Made by a program: the position numbers and the translations under genes
Notes under the pieces: generated by a model
The model's database searches: none
What the model was told of the DNA's origin: nothing
The model's input: only the letters and a program-made list of their open reading frames with translations
In this document: positions 25,354 to 34,076 of the stretch, in pieces
Numbering within the stretch: the first letter of the stretch is position 1
How the letters are laid out: each line of letters begins with the position of its first letter
Assembly: GCF_024398015.1 (NCBI RefSeq)
Contig: NZ_CP073747.1
Span: 444,501-508,500 of the forward strand
Direction of reading: 5' to 3'
DNA from: Kordiimonas sp. SCSIO 12610
GTDB lineage: Bacteria > Pseudomonadota > Alphaproteobacteria > Sphingomonadales > Kordiimonadaceae
Length of the DNA: 64,000 nucleotides

Positions 25354-25425
25354 CTGGCCCAATCCGGGGACACAGTGAAGATGAGGGGGCTAGGGGTTCA
25401 GTGCTTCACTATCGGACTGGGCCAG
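25354..25425 (-). ncRNA. Candidate structured small RNA
   Basis: The ends CTGGCCCA (25354-25361) and TGGGCCAG (25418-25425) pair perfectly; a single mismatch and then TCCG/CGGA add four pairs; after an asymmetric internal loop AGTGAAG (25374-25380) pairs with CTTCACT (25404-25410), leaving a 23-base loop. On the minus strand the loop is C-rich (CCCCTAGCCCCCTC) and the base of the stem is followed by TTATTTTCTC, as in an intrinsic terminator. I cannot match it to 6S, SRP, tmRNA or RNase P RNA. Strand is inferred from the T-rich tract and could be wrong. Confidence 0.45.
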
Positions 25426-25523
25426 TCGAGGCCAACAATTGAATAGTCCGGTGTCATTAAGGCTGAGGGTTGACGCAAAAAAGGCAATTATAAGGCAAAA
25501 CTCAACTTTGGTTCAGAATGGAA

Positions 25524-25550
25524 AAATGCCAGTCGAATTGACTGGCATTT
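25524..25550 (-). terminator. Intrinsic terminator of the first GIN-domain gene
   Basis: AAATGCCAGTC (25524-25534) pairs with GACTGGCATTT (25540-25550) with a 5-base loop. On the minus strand the hairpin runs into TTTTTCC, a good terminator 45 bases after the stop codon. Confidence 0.82.
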
Positions 25551-25594
25551 ATAAAACATAGATGTCGATAAATGATGTTTGATTATGCTTTTAA

Positions 25595-26299
25595 TTAGCG
25601 ACGATTGACATCACCTGATCCGCGAACATTAGAATCGAGAGTATCCGGGTCACCAAATACATCCACATCACCTGATCCTCTTACATTCACCTCAGCAGTT
25701 TTTTCAGCAAAAACATTCACATCACCAGAACCTCTCAGGTTAACTTCAACATTTTCGCATTTTATATCCCGTGCAGCTATGTCGCCAGAACCCCTGAGGT
25801 CTATTTCCAGATTGTCACACGAGCCATCACCTTCGATATCGCCTGAACCGGCCAGATCAATATCCAGTTTTTTAACGGAAAAATCTCTCAAAACAGCATC
25901 ACCGGAGCCGCGTAATTCAAAGTCAAATTTATTGGACTTAACGTCTTTGATGTCCATGTCACCAGAGCCATAGAGGCTCGCCCCTTCCAAGGAAGGTGTT
26001 GTGACAATGACCTGCATTTTTTTAATATTTCTGTATGAACGCCCATCTTCCAGATCGATAATCAGTCGGTCACCTTTCACTTCCGTTTCCAGATAATCGA
26101 TAATGTCGCTATCAGCGATAACCTTTACCGACTTTTCTTTGCCAACGGTGACAATAACATCCATTGAGCCTTGTAAGGCGATATTTGTGAAGTCGGCGAC
26201 ATCCCGCATTTCTTCACTAACATCTTTGCTTGAATTTGTTGCGAGCGCAGCGGTTGTTACAAGGCCGGCTGCAGCTATAATATAAGCGCCTTTTTGCAT
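25595..26299 (-). CDS. GIN-domain (DUF2807) secreted protein with seven GSGD turns
   Basis: A 234-residue exported protein (signal peptide MQKGAYIIAAAGLVTTAALA). The body is a DUF2807 head-GIN domain: 'RDVADFTNIALQGSMDVIVTVGKEKSVKVIADSDIIDYLETEVKGDRLIIDL' then about seven turns of a beta helix, each 16-20 residues and each carrying GSGD, ending GSGDVNRR. Location is periplasm or outer surface; function is unknown, though such domains are thought to mediate adhesion or assembly. A paralogue lies 78 bases upstream on the same strand. AT-rich Shine-Dalgarno region with GGGAG before the ATG. Confidence 0.85.
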   Translation of the reverse strand: MQKGAYIIAAAGLVTTAALATNSSKDVSEEMRDVADFTNIALQGSMDVIVTVGKEKSVKVIADSDIIDYLETEVKGDRLIIDLEDGRSYRNIKKMQVIVTTPSLEGASLYGSGDMDIKDVKSNKFDFELRGSGDAVLRDFSVKKLDIDLAGSGDIEGDGSCDNLEIDLRGSGDIAARDIKCENVEVNLRGSGDVNVFAEKTAEVNVRGSGDVDVFGDPDTLDSNVRGSGDVNRR

Positions 26300-26377
26300 T
26301 TTAATTCTCCCATATGCTGTAGCGTGTGGTGTTGGCAGCCTTTTGCAGGCTGCTACTGTTTTCAGTTTCCCTGAATA

Positions 26378-27118
26378 TTATTTAATCTGGATCGTGCCAA
26401 TGCCGCCAGTGCGTTTGTTAACGTCTTTCGGATCGCCGTATACATTGATACTTCCGACCCCTGCGAGCAAGGCGTCAACAGATTGACTTGCATAAACGCT
26501 AGCTGCGCCAGCGCCTTTTAAATCAACGTCAACGCTTTCACACTCAAGTTTGTCTGCATCAATATCGCCAGCGCCACGCATGTCCAAAACAAGTGTTTTA
26601 CAATTACCTTCAAGTTTCAGGTCTGCTGCGCCCCGGATGTCAATTTCAAAGCGGTCTGAGTTAATGTTGGTCAAGTCGCCGTCTACAGCGCCGAGGATTT
26701 CAATCCCGTCAAAGTTCGCAACAGAAATTTTCACATCAACATCAACATTATTCCAAAATCGTTTTCTCTTGCGTTCGCTCAGGTCGATAACGAGCGTATC
26801 ATTTTCGACGTAAGTTTCTACCAAGTTAATACGGTTGCTGTCTGTTGAAACGGTAACTGATTGTTCCCCGCCTGCCGTTAGGTCTAGTTCAATACCGCCT
26901 TTAACTTGAATTTGATTGAAAGCCGCAAGGTCCCGGGTTTCAGTAACACGGTCACCATTGGCGCTTTCATAATCGTCGTCCAGGTCAATTGAAACGGAAT
27001 AACTATTATCATCATCGCCGTTGTCAGATGAATTGCCCGATATGGCAGCCGCACTTATAAGTGCTACTATTGCAACGCCAAAAACGCCGTGTTTGAAAAA
27101 GCTATCTTTATCCATCAT
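26378..27118 (-). CDS. Second GIN-domain (DUF2807) secreted protein
   Basis: A 246-residue exported protein with signal segment FFKHGVFGVAIVALISAAAISG, an Asp-rich linker (SSDNGDDDNS, DLDDDYES) and a DUF2807 domain: RDLAAFNQIQVKGGIELDLTAG and then turns with GAVDGDL, GAADLKL, GAGDIDA, GAGAASV, GVGSINV and GIGTIQI. It is a paralogue of the downstream gene but lost the GSGD periodicity. The open frame starts at 27196, but GAGG stands five bases before the ATG at 27118 (an adjacent ATG at 27115 is also possible). The two genes probably form one operon. Confidence 0.85.
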   Translation of the reverse strand: MMDKDSFFKHGVFGVAIVALISAAAISGNSSDNGDDDNSYSVSIDLDDDYESANGDRVTETRDLAAFNQIQVKGGIELDLTAGGEQSVTVSTDSNRINLVETYVENDTLVIDLSERKRKRFWNNVDVDVKISVANFDGIEILGAVDGDLTNINSDRFEIDIRGAADLKLEGNCKTLVLDMRGAGDIDADKLECESVDVDLKGAGAASVYASQSVDALLAGVGSINVYGDPKDVNKRTGGIGTIQIK

Positions 27119-27336
27119 TGTTTCCTCACTGTATTGTTGCTGTTCTTTTTTTATATCAGCTTGATATATTCTCTCACTATTTTGTGATTGGGTCAATGAA
27201 TTTCAAGGCCTGCCAGGACCGCACGATAATTCATGTCTATCAGTGTATGTCTTGCATTTTAAAATGATTGGCCTCACTATCTATTTGAGAAGATAACTAC
27301 ATGGTTTGATTTTAGCGGACAGGTGATAGAACGAGC

Positions 27337-27705
27337 ATGACCAACAACACAGGTTTTCACGACTTAAAACAGTCAAAATCTTCGTTCCAACGTCATGGTC
27401 AAAAGCCGATTGTTTATTTACTGCGCACGGAATTATCCCAGATCCTGAATGTATATGGTCGGATGGTTTCTGGTGGTAAATGGTTTGATTATGCGATCGA
27501 TACTCAACCTAATTATGCGGTCTTCTCGGTTTACCGCAGGGCAAGCGAAATGCCATTATATCAGATCATCAAAGAACCTTCTTTGGCTTCAAGGCAAGGG
27601 GCTTGGCGGATACTTTCAATGAATGGGCAAATCGTAAAGCGGGGTAAGGAACTTCCTGCGGTGTTGCGATACTTTGACAATAAGCTTTTGAAACTTATTG
27701 ATTAA
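27337..27705 (+). CDS. DUF2794 family protein
   Basis: A 122-residue cytoplasmic protein with the DUF2794 pattern: LRTELSQILNVYGRMVSGGKWFDYAID, then FSVYRRASEMPLYQIIKEP and QGAWRILSMNGQIVKRGKELPAVLRYF. The family is restricted mainly to alphaproteobacteria and has no known function. It is followed directly by an intrinsic terminator and is monocistronic. Confidence 0.9.
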   Translation: MTNNTGFHDLKQSKSSFQRHGQKPIVYLLRTELSQILNVYGRMVSGGKWFDYAIDTQPNYAVFSVYRRASEMPLYQIIKEPSLASRQGAWRILSMNGQIVKRGKELPAVLRYFDNKLLKLID

Positions 27706-27708
27706 AAA

Positions 27709-27730
27709 AAGCCGCATGAAAATGCGGCTT
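27709..27730. terminator. Intrinsic terminator after the DUF2794 gene
   Basis: AAGCCGCAT (27709-27717) pairs with ATGCGGCTT (27722-27730), loop GAAA. Poly-A before and T-rich after make it work in both directions, for the DUF2794 gene and the convergent PEP-CTERM gene. Confidence 0.88.
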
Positions 27731-27760
27731 CTTATCAATAATTAGATATCGTTATGTTGC

Positions 27761-28414
27761 TTATGCGAATAGAGCTTTTCTGCGGCGTTGGACGGCAATT
27801 CCAACAACAGAAAACCCAATGATCATCATCAACCATGTTGCGGGCTCTGGTATTGCTCCAACGGTCACAAGGAAGTCATTACAGCATGGGCGGTCTTTAT
27901 CCACGACCCAGCCACGGAAAACACCTGTTGAGCTGTCGTTTGGCAGTCTATGGCCATCAAACGCGAGGAGGCCAAAGTAGCTACCGTTGCTTTTGCCTTC
28001 AAAGGTGAAATCTCCTCCGCCATCAAGGACACCAAACAGCGTGCCAGATGATGTGCCGTCTACGGCTTTGAAACCATTGAATGGATCGCCAGGTAAGCCA
28101 AGACGGTTTGCTTCAAACGTATAGTTTAAGCGGAATGAGTTATTGTCTGAATTGCGAACAACAGTACCGTCGATTTCTACAACACCAGTAGTGTCTGTGA
28201 CATCAGTGTAAGTAAGCGTTACAAATGCGCCATCAAGGTTGCTAACGCTAAACAGATTGTGCGCGCCAGAACCGTCAAGATAATCAAGGCGTAATCCGTA
28301 ATCTGGGCCAAGCGACCCAAAGCCATGATCAAACAATCTGAATGTTTGTGTTCCAAACGCAGCAGAGCTTATCATCAGTGATAATAAGCTAAAAGCAGCG
28401 AGTAATTTTTTCAT
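27761..28414 (-). CDS. PEP-CTERM sorting-domain secreted protein
   Basis: A 217-residue surface protein. It has an N-terminal signal peptide (MKKLLAAFSLLSLMISSAAFG), a beta-rich body with no recognised enzyme motif (Gly- and Asp-rich, 'FRLFDHGFGSLGPDYGLRLDYLDGSGAHNLFSV'), and a C-terminal PEP-CTERM signal: IPEPATW, a hydrophobic span and RRRK. Such proteins are cut by an exosortase and exported to the cell surface or matrix. The start at 28414 has GGAG seven bases before it; the longer frame to 28459 is unlikely. No exosortase or polysaccharide genes are in this window, so the sorting system must lie elsewhere. Confidence 0.85.
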   Translation of the reverse strand: MKKLLAAFSLLSLMISSAAFGTQTFRLFDHGFGSLGPDYGLRLDYLDGSGAHNLFSVSNLDGAFVTLTYTDVTDTTGVVEIDGTVVRNSDNNSFRLNYTFEANRLGLPGDPFNGFKAVDGTSSGTLFGVLDGGGDFTFEGKSNGSYFGLLAFDGHRLPNDSSTGVFRGWVVDKDRPCCNDFLVTVGAIPEPATWLMMIIGFSVVGIAVQRRRKALFA

Positions 28415-28755
28415 TTTTATACTCCGTAGTATTTCAGTCTGAACCTTCAAAAGGTACATTCAAATCCTATTCATAGGTGCCTGAAGTGTTTGTCGATTCG
28501 TTAACGGTAAACGGGCATTTTAGCCTCTATACCTACCACCAAAGTCAAAACATTGTGCCTGATCTGTTTTGTTAATAATTTGTTAACTAACATAGTTTGA
28601 CACAAATTGCTATTTAAATTCGGTGAGTTAGTTTTTTAATAAAAAAAATGATCTGATTTGACGAATAAAAGCGTATTAGCAAAGCTAAATATAGTATATG
28701 GTTCGGTACAAAATTTATCAGCACTACAATATCTTGATTACGGGGCACAATTATA
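28415..28755. other. Divergent promoter region of nrdB and the PEP-CTERM gene
   Basis: A 341-base AT-rich gap. It contains one perfect CtrA-type box (28572-28587) and runs of A/T. No NrdR box matching the usual palindrome was found, and no open frame with a ribosome site. Only weak GGGG lies before the nrdB ATG. Confidence 0.5.
28572..28587. promoter_or_regulatory. CtrA-type box
   Basis: TTAA-TAATTTG-TTAAC: TTAA, exactly seven bases, TTAAC, the full consensus bound by the cell-cycle regulator CtrA in alphaproteobacteria. It lies about 170 bases before nrdB and about 160 bases before the divergent PEP-CTERM gene. The region is AT-rich, so a chance occurrence is possible. Confidence 0.5.
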
Positions 28756-29760
28756 ATGATTGAAACGGGTAAGCTACAACCAGAAGAAACACCACAGCCA
28801 CACGGTTTGCTTGAAGAACGGCATGTTTACAAACCGTTTCGCTATCCGTGGGCCTATGAAGCTTGGTTGATGCAGCAACGTATTCATTGGCTACCTGAAG
28901 AAGTGCCGCTTGCTGAAGATGTTCGGGATTGGACGAACAAGTTATCAGACGGTGAGAAAAACCTGCTAACGCAGATTTTTCGCTTCTTCACTCAAAGCGA
29001 TATCGAAGTCAATAACTGCTATATGAAGCATTATAGTCAGGTGTTCAAACCGACCGAAGTACAGATGATGTTGGCTGCCTTTTCCAATATGGAGACTGTC
29101 CATGTTGCAGCCTATAGCCATCTTTTAGATACTATTGGCATGCCCGAAACAGAATATTCTGCCTTCCTTCGTTTCAAAGAAATGAAGGATAAGTATGACT
29201 ATATGCAGCAGTTCGATACAAAAGATCTGCGGTCCACTGCCATCACACTTGCTGTTTTCGGTGCTTTCACCGAAGGGCTTCAGCTTTTCGCGAGCTTTGC
29301 AATGCTTCTCAATTTCCCGCGGTTCAACAAAATGAAGGGAATGGGTCAGATTATCAGTTGGTCAGTGCGGGACGAATCCTTGCACTGCGATTCTATCGTA
29401 AAACTATTCAGAACACTGGTGTCTGAAAACCCTGAACTTTGGGATGACAGCCTGCGCGCGGACTTATTGCAGGCCTGCAAAACAATTGTTGAGCACGAAG
29501 ATGCTTTTATTGACCTTGCTTTTGCAATGGAAGGGATCGAAGGCCTGACCGCAGCTGAGGTTAAAGAATATATTCGCTATATTGCGGATCGCAGGTTGCA
29601 ACAATTGGGGCTTGATGCCGAGTATCACATTGAAGCCAACCCGCTACCTTGGTTGGACGCTATGCTGAATGCGGTTGAACATACCAATTTCTTTGAAAAT
29701 CGTGCGACTGAATATTCGAAAGCCGCTACGCAAGGGTCTTGGGACGACGCATTCGCCTAA
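28756..29760 (+). CDS. nrdB: Class I ribonucleotide reductase, radical-generating beta subunit
   Basis: A 334-residue dimetal subunit that generates the radical used by NrdA. Metal ligands are present: D82, E113, H116, E173, E207 and H210 (SDIEV, METVH, TEG, RDESLH). Y120, four residues after H116, corresponds to the E. coli Y122 radical tyrosine, so a stable tyrosyl radical is expected. There is no N-terminal ATP-cone. Thus neither subunit encoded here has the overall-activity regulatory domain. It is monocistronic with a terminator 30 bases behind. Confidence 0.96.
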   Translation: MIETGKLQPEETPQPHGLLEERHVYKPFRYPWAYEAWLMQQRIHWLPEEVPLAEDVRDWTNKLSDGEKNLLTQIFRFFTQSDIEVNNCYMKHYSQVFKPTEVQMMLAAFSNMETVHVAAYSHLLDTIGMPETEYSAFLRFKEMKDKYDYMQQFDTKDLRSTAITLAVFGAFTEGLQLFASFAMLLNFPRFNKMKGMGQIISWSVRDESLHCDSIVKLFRTLVSENPELWDDSLRADLLQACKTIVEHEDAFIDLAFAMEGIEGLTAAEVKEYIRYIADRRLQQLGLDAEYHIEANPLPWLDAMLNAVEHTNFFENRATEYSKAATQGSWDDAFA

Positions 29761-29790
29761 GCCTATTTTCATATCCCCATAAACAAATAA

Positions 29791-29833
29791 GGTACCCAGC
29801 GCGGGATGCTCAGGACTAAATGCGCTGGATACC
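29791..29833. terminator. Intrinsic terminator of nrdB
   Basis: GGTACCCAGCGC (29791-29802) pairs with GCGCTGGATACC (29822-29833) with one G-U pair; TATTTG and a T-rich tract follow. Located 31 bases after the nrdB stop. Confidence 0.78.
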
Positions 29834-29920
29834 TATTTGAATGGTTTACCAAAGTTTGAATGATGGACAGCGAGGATACCCAAAGGGAATCATTCAAACC
29901 GTTGGCAATCCACTTAGGCG

Positions 29921-30811
29921 CTATTGACGCCCATTATGATGACCTTTTCTATTGCCATAGCGACGGCCATCATATCCTTCGTAATTGCCGTATTCCTGTG
30001 CTTGACGCGCTAGGTTTTCGGCAAGATCTTCATAGTAATAATTAGCTTTATCTTTGATGATATAAGCGATTTTCAAACCCAGATCGCAAGCCGCTTCACG
30101 CCTCAGTTCGCGCCTTACTTCCTTTCGATAGCTTGGGTGTGAACGTTCAAATAAGCGCGCAACTTTGCCTGACGGGAAAACGTTGGTTGGTCTTAAGCCA
30201 CAATTTGTTTGCGCTTTCAGGTCAGTACCATAGCTATATTTTTCGCGCACACGGCCACTGATGCGGGTACGATCCCGCCCATATCCTTTCATGCGGATAC
30301 GTACACCGTAGTCATAATAACCGGTTCCGCGCTCTTCTACTTTTTTATAATGGGCTTTATATAATCCACCACATTCGCCGTAACCTGCATTATAGCGGAG
30401 GCGTTTTTTATATTTCTTGTCTTTATGATCAACATCTACAACGCGGAAATTTGCGTCATAATTACGTTCGTTCGCGCGGATCACAAGGTCTGCATAGTGG
30501 GGATCGCGCACTAACTGAACACCGTATGGCAGGCGCTGTGCAATTGTTTCAAGCGTTAGATATTCCAGCTTGTCTGCACGTCCTTTTTTTCCTGATTGAA
30601 CATCTACGTAAACCTTAAATACATATTCAGAACGAAATTCGCGGCTATGGGGATCATAAGCATAGGCCTGCGTGTTATGATTTTGTTGATACCCAGAGTT
30701 ATATGTGACCGGGCCGTTATAACGATCATTTGCAACAGCGATGCCGCCCGCAAGTGTTGTAGTGAGTAGTGTAGTAGCAAAAAGTTTGTAAACTGTACTT
30801 AACTGTTTCAT
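29921..30811 (-). CDS. Secreted basic, Tyr/Arg/Gly-rich protein, unknown function
   Basis: A 296-residue exported protein: signal peptide MKQLSTVYKLFATTLLTTTLAGGIAVA, then a Tyr- and Arg-rich domain with 'VYVDVQSGKKGRADKLEYLTLETIAQRLPYGVQLVRDPHYADLVIRANER', where a strand-helix-strand unit resembles proteins that sit in the periplasm. The C-terminus ends with a low-complexity GRRYGNRKGHHNGRQ tail. It has cysteines at four places (C143, C201, C238 approx.), perhaps disulphide-bonded. No known family was recognised. Start moved to 30811 because GGAGG lies five bases before it. Confidence 0.72.
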   Translation of the reverse strand: MKQLSTVYKLFATTLLTTTLAGGIAVANDRYNGPVTYNSGYQQNHNTQAYAYDPHSREFRSEYVFKVYVDVQSGKKGRADKLEYLTLETIAQRLPYGVQLVRDPHYADLVIRANERNYDANFRVVDVDHKDKKYKKRLRYNAGYGECGGLYKAHYKKVEERGTGYYDYGVRIRMKGYGRDRTRISGRVREKYSYGTDLKAQTNCGLRPTNVFPSGKVARLFERSHPSYRKEVRRELRREAACDLGLKIAYIIKDKANYYYEDLAENLARQAQEYGNYEGYDGRRYGNRKGHHNGRQ

Positions 30812-30927
30812 GACTTCCTCCATCGTTATAGTTGGAGGTTATCAAAGCCAGACTTAAGTGATGCTGAGGTAGATGTTCAGAGAGGGTTCAGCAACAAGGC
30901 GAAAATGTGTCATGTGCCGAGAATAGG

Positions 30928-30957
30928 AAAAGGCCCATACTACAGTATAGGCCTTTT
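30928..30957. terminator. Terminator of secA
   Basis: AAAAGGCC (30928-30935) and GGCCTTTT (30950-30957) form eight pairs, with an inner ATAC/GTAT extension. On the minus strand it follows the secA stop by 27 bases. Confidence 0.8.
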
Positions 30958-30983
30958 TGTTTGTTCAGATTTATAATGCCGTT

Positions 30984-33800
30984 TTACAGTGCGCCGTGGC
31001 AATGTTTGTATTTTTTACCCGAACCACAAGGGCATGGATCATTTCGACCTACATCGCCAAAGGGATTTTGCACGGGTCTGTTGCCGGACGCAGACCTTTG
31101 CAGGGACGGGGCTTGCGAATTTGCCATATCACCATGACAGTGTTTGAACTTTTTACCTGATCCGCATGGGCATGGTGCGTTTCGTGGAACGTCACCCCAT
31201 GTACTCGGGTCGTTTGGACTAACGCCGCCGGACATTTCGTTTTCGCCCGTAATAGGATCGAGATGCTGTTCTTCAAAAATTGAAGGGCTTTCCGGCATCA
31301 ATTGAGCGGGATCTACTTGCGGTGCCAGCTCTGCGTTTGAGAGTAATTGTGTGACGCTTTCACGGGTATGATAAAGCATGCTCTCAAAGAGCGAGAATGC
31401 TTCGGTTTTATATTCGTTAAGCGGGTCGCGTTGCCCATATGCACGAAGTCCAACACCTTGGCGAAGGTGGTCCAGATTAGCCAGATGATCTTTCCATTCC
31501 TGGTCAACGACCTGAAGAAGCAAACTTTTCTCAACATGATTCCAGAAACCAGCGCCGTATTTCTCTGATTTGCTTTCCATGTGTTCATCAAGCGTTTTTT
31601 CGAGGCGCTCAATGATAACTGCGTCATCTACGCCTTCTTCTTTTGCCCAGTCAGTCACCGGAATTTCCAAGCCAGTGATACGGGTAAGGTCGTCATTAAG
31701 GCCATCCATGTCCCATTGATCAGCATAGGACTTTGGTGGAATACGTGTTTCAACAAGATTGTGAATCACATCAAGGCGCATATCCTTGATTGTTTCGCCA
31801 ACCTCGTCAGCATCCATAATATCGCGGCGCTGATCGTAAACAACGCGGCGTTGGTCATTCATTACGTCATCGTATTTTACGACATTCTTACGGATATCGT
31901 AGTTACGAGCTTCAACCTTTTGCTGCGCTTTCTCGATCGCCTTGTTGATCCAGGGGTGAATAATGGCTTCCCCTTCTTCGATACCGAGGCGCACAAGCAT
32001 GCTATCCATGCGTTCAGGGCCAAAGATGCGCATCAGATCATCCTGTAACGACAGGAAGAATTTAGAGCGTCCAGGGTCACCCTGACGGCCAGAACGACCG
32101 CGAAGCTGGTTATCGATTCGGCGGCTTTCGTGGCGCTCGGTTGCCATAACATAAAGGCCCCCCGCCGCAAGAACCTTTTCTTTCTCGGCTTCAACTTCTG
32201 CGTTGATTTTGGCTGTGATATCCGCAATTTGTTTTTCGTCAGTAATGCCGAGGGTTTTTTCCTCGATCAGCATTTCCGCGTTCCCACCGAGCTTAATGTC
32301 TGTACCGCGGCCCGCCATGTTGGTGGCAATTGTAACGGCGCCCGCACGGCCTGCCTGAGCAACAATTGATGCTTCTTGCTCGTGGTATCTGGCGTTTAGA
32401 ACCTGGTGTTTAACCTTACGTTTCTTAAGGAACGCAGATAAAATTTCTGACTTATCGATTGAAACGGTACCAACAAGTACGGGTTGGCCCTTTGCCTGAG
32501 CTTCCTCAATATCTTTCAAAATGGCTTCGTATTTTTCATCAGCAGTTCTGTAGAACTCGTCATGTTCGTCGATTCTGGCTACAGGAATGTTTGTAGGAAT
32601 TTCAATGACACCGAGGCCATAAATTTCCGCAAATTCCTCAGCTTCTGTGGCTGCTGTTCCTGTCATGCCGGCAAGTTTTGGGTACATGCGGAAGTAATTT
32701 TGGAAAGTGATTGACGCAAGCGTTTGGTTTTCAGGTTGAATTTGAACGTTTTCTTTTGCTTCTAACGCTTGATGAAGTCCGCCTGAATAACGGCGTCCAT
32801 CCATCATACGACCAGTGAATTCGTCAATTATGACAACCTTGCCACCTTGAACAATGTAATCAGTGTCGCGCTCGAACATGGTTCGCGCCCGAAGTGCCTG
32901 ATCAACATGGTGAACAATCGCTGTGTTCTCGTAATCATAAAGATCGTCAGATTTCAGAAGATCACGATCACGAAGCAATCCTTCGACCTTTTCGGTACCT
33001 TCCTCTGTAAGAGAAACCGAGCGACCTTTCTCGTCTTTTTCGTAATCACCTTCTTCAAGACCAGAGATGACTTCGTCAATCGTTACATAAAGCTCGGATT
33101 TATCTTCTGTCGGGCCTGATATGATCAATGGTGTCCGTGCTTCGTCAACTAGGATCGAATCCACTTCGTCAACAATCGCGTAAGCGAATGGGCGTTGGAC
33201 CATCTCTTCGCGGTGGAATTTCATATTATCGCGCAGATAATCGAATCCGAACTCATTGTTGGTGCCATATGTGATATCAGCAGCATAGGATGCACGCCGT
33301 TCTTCGTCGCCGACACCCGGAACAACAACACCTGTTGTCATGCCAAGGAAACCATATACGGCAGACATCCATTCAGCATCACGCTGAGCGAGATAATCGT
33401 TTACGGTAACAACATGCACACCATTTCCCGGGAGTGCGTTCAGATAAACAGCGAGGGTTGCAACCAATGTTTTACCTTCGCCTGTCTTCATTTCGGCGAT
33501 AGAGCTGTCATTTAGAACCATACCGCCGACAAGCTGCACATCATAATGTCTCAAGCCAAGGGTACGCTTCGACGCCTCCCGGACAGTTGCAAAGGCTTCT
33601 ACTAGAAGATTATCGAGTGATTCACCGTTTTCCAGTCGGCTACGGAATTCCTGAGTTTTCCCTTTTAGGTCATCATCAGAGAGTTTTTCATACTCGTTTT
33701 CTAGCGCATTGATTGCATCTATTTTAGGCTGCAACTTAGCGAGATAGCGATCATTAGCAGTCCCAAAAATTTTCTTCGCAATTTTACCCAGTCCGAGCAT
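30984..33800 (-). CDS. secA: Preprotein translocase ATPase SecA with two C-terminal SEC-C motifs
   Basis: The 938-residue motor of Sec protein export. DEAD-type motor with Walker [12 protein letters not shown], Walker [19 protein letters not shown], and second-domain [15 protein letters not shown] and [11 protein letters not shown]. The C-terminus carries two SEC-C zinc motifs [14 protein letters not shown], at 31131-31184 and 30993-31046, separated by a 28-residue linker. Most SecA proteins have one such motif. The ATG at 33800 was chosen over 33806 because AAGGA is seven bases before it. Confidence 0.97.
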   Translation of the reverse strand: MLGLGKIAKKIFGTANDRYLAKLQPKIDAINALENEYEKLSDDDLKGKTQEFRSRLENGESLDNLLVEAFATVREASKRTLGLRHYDVQLVGGMVLNDSSIAEMKTGEGKTLVATLAVYLNALPGNGVHVVTVNDYLAQRDAEWMSAVYGFLGMTTGVVVPGVGDEERRASYAADITYGTNNEFGFDYLRDNMKFHREEMVQRPFAYAIVDEVDSILVDEARTPLIISGPTEDKSELYVTIDEVISGLEEGDYEKDEKGRSVSLTEEGTEKVEGLLRDRDLLKSDDLYDYENTAIVHHVDQALRARTMFERDTDYIVQGGKVVIIDEFTGRMMDGRRYSGGLHQALEAKENVQIQPENQTLASITFQNYFRMYPKLAGMTGTAATEAEEFAEIYGLGVIEIPTNIPVARIDEHDEFYRTADEKYEAILKDIEEAQAKGQPVLVGTVSIDKSEILSAFLKKRKVKHQVLNARYHEQEASIVAQAGRAGAVTIATNMAGRGTDIKLGGNAEMLIEEKTLGITDEKQIADITAKINAEVEAEKEKVLAAGGLYVMATERHESRRIDNQLRGRSGRQGDPGRSKFFLSLQDDLMRIFGPERMDSMLVRLGIEEGEAIIHPWINKAIEKAQQKVEARNYDIRKNVVKYDDVMNDQRRVVYDQRRDIMDADEVGETIKDMRLDVIHNLVETRIPPKSYADQWDMDGLNDDLTRITGLEIPVTDWAKEEGVDDAVIIERLEKTLDEHMESKSEKYGAGFWNHVEKSLLLQVVDQEWKDHLANLDHLRQGVGLRAYGQRDPLNEYKTEAFSLFESMLYHTRESVTQLLSNAELAPQVDPAQLMPESPSIFEEQHLDPITGENEMSGGVSPNDPSTWGDVPRNAPCPCGSGKKFKHCHGDMANSQAPSLQRSASGNRPVQNPFGDVGRNDPCPCGSGKKYKHCHGAL

Positions 33801-34076
33801 GAACATATCCTTGGCGGTTTTGATAGATATTTAAAACGACACCCAAAGCGCGGCATGACATATATCTATATTACAATTTAAGTTGTGCAGAGATAAGTAG
33901 TGCTAGCCCTTGTGTCAACTGGCACATTACCCTGATCCAATTAAAAAAATCTTGATTGGATGGTTATTAAAAGAAAAATATACTAAAACTACCTAAGCCT
34001 AGATTACCTCGATATGTAATTTCACGGCTTGTATGACCATATCTGTTTTATACGAAACACACACAAAGAAACCCAT

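Larger units (their letters stand above)
25207..25594 (-). other. Gene-free region with structured elements
   Basis: 388 bases between the GST start and the stop of the first GIN-domain gene. It holds a terminator (25524-25550), a TATAAT hexamer on the minus strand (about 25490) and a 72-base long hairpin (25354-25425). No open frame with a ribosome site was found inside. The order terminator, -10-like hexamer, hairpin with following T-rich tract suggests an independent small transcript on the minus strand. Confidence 0.5.

Noticed and set aside
25374-25400. Possible G-quadruplex on the plus strand in the same hairpin loop.
   Set aside because: Only three runs of four or more G lie close together; a fourth suitable run is lacking.
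25354-25425. Reading the long hairpin as 6S RNA, SRP RNA or an integron attC site.
   Set aside because: Too short for 6S, lacks the GGAAG-AGCAG SRP loop, and there is no integrase or attC core sequence nearby.
28690-28755. Possible NrdR box around ATATAGTATAT before nrdB.
   Set aside because: It lacks the palindromic symmetry and the paired second box at the usual spacing; nrdA has none comparable.
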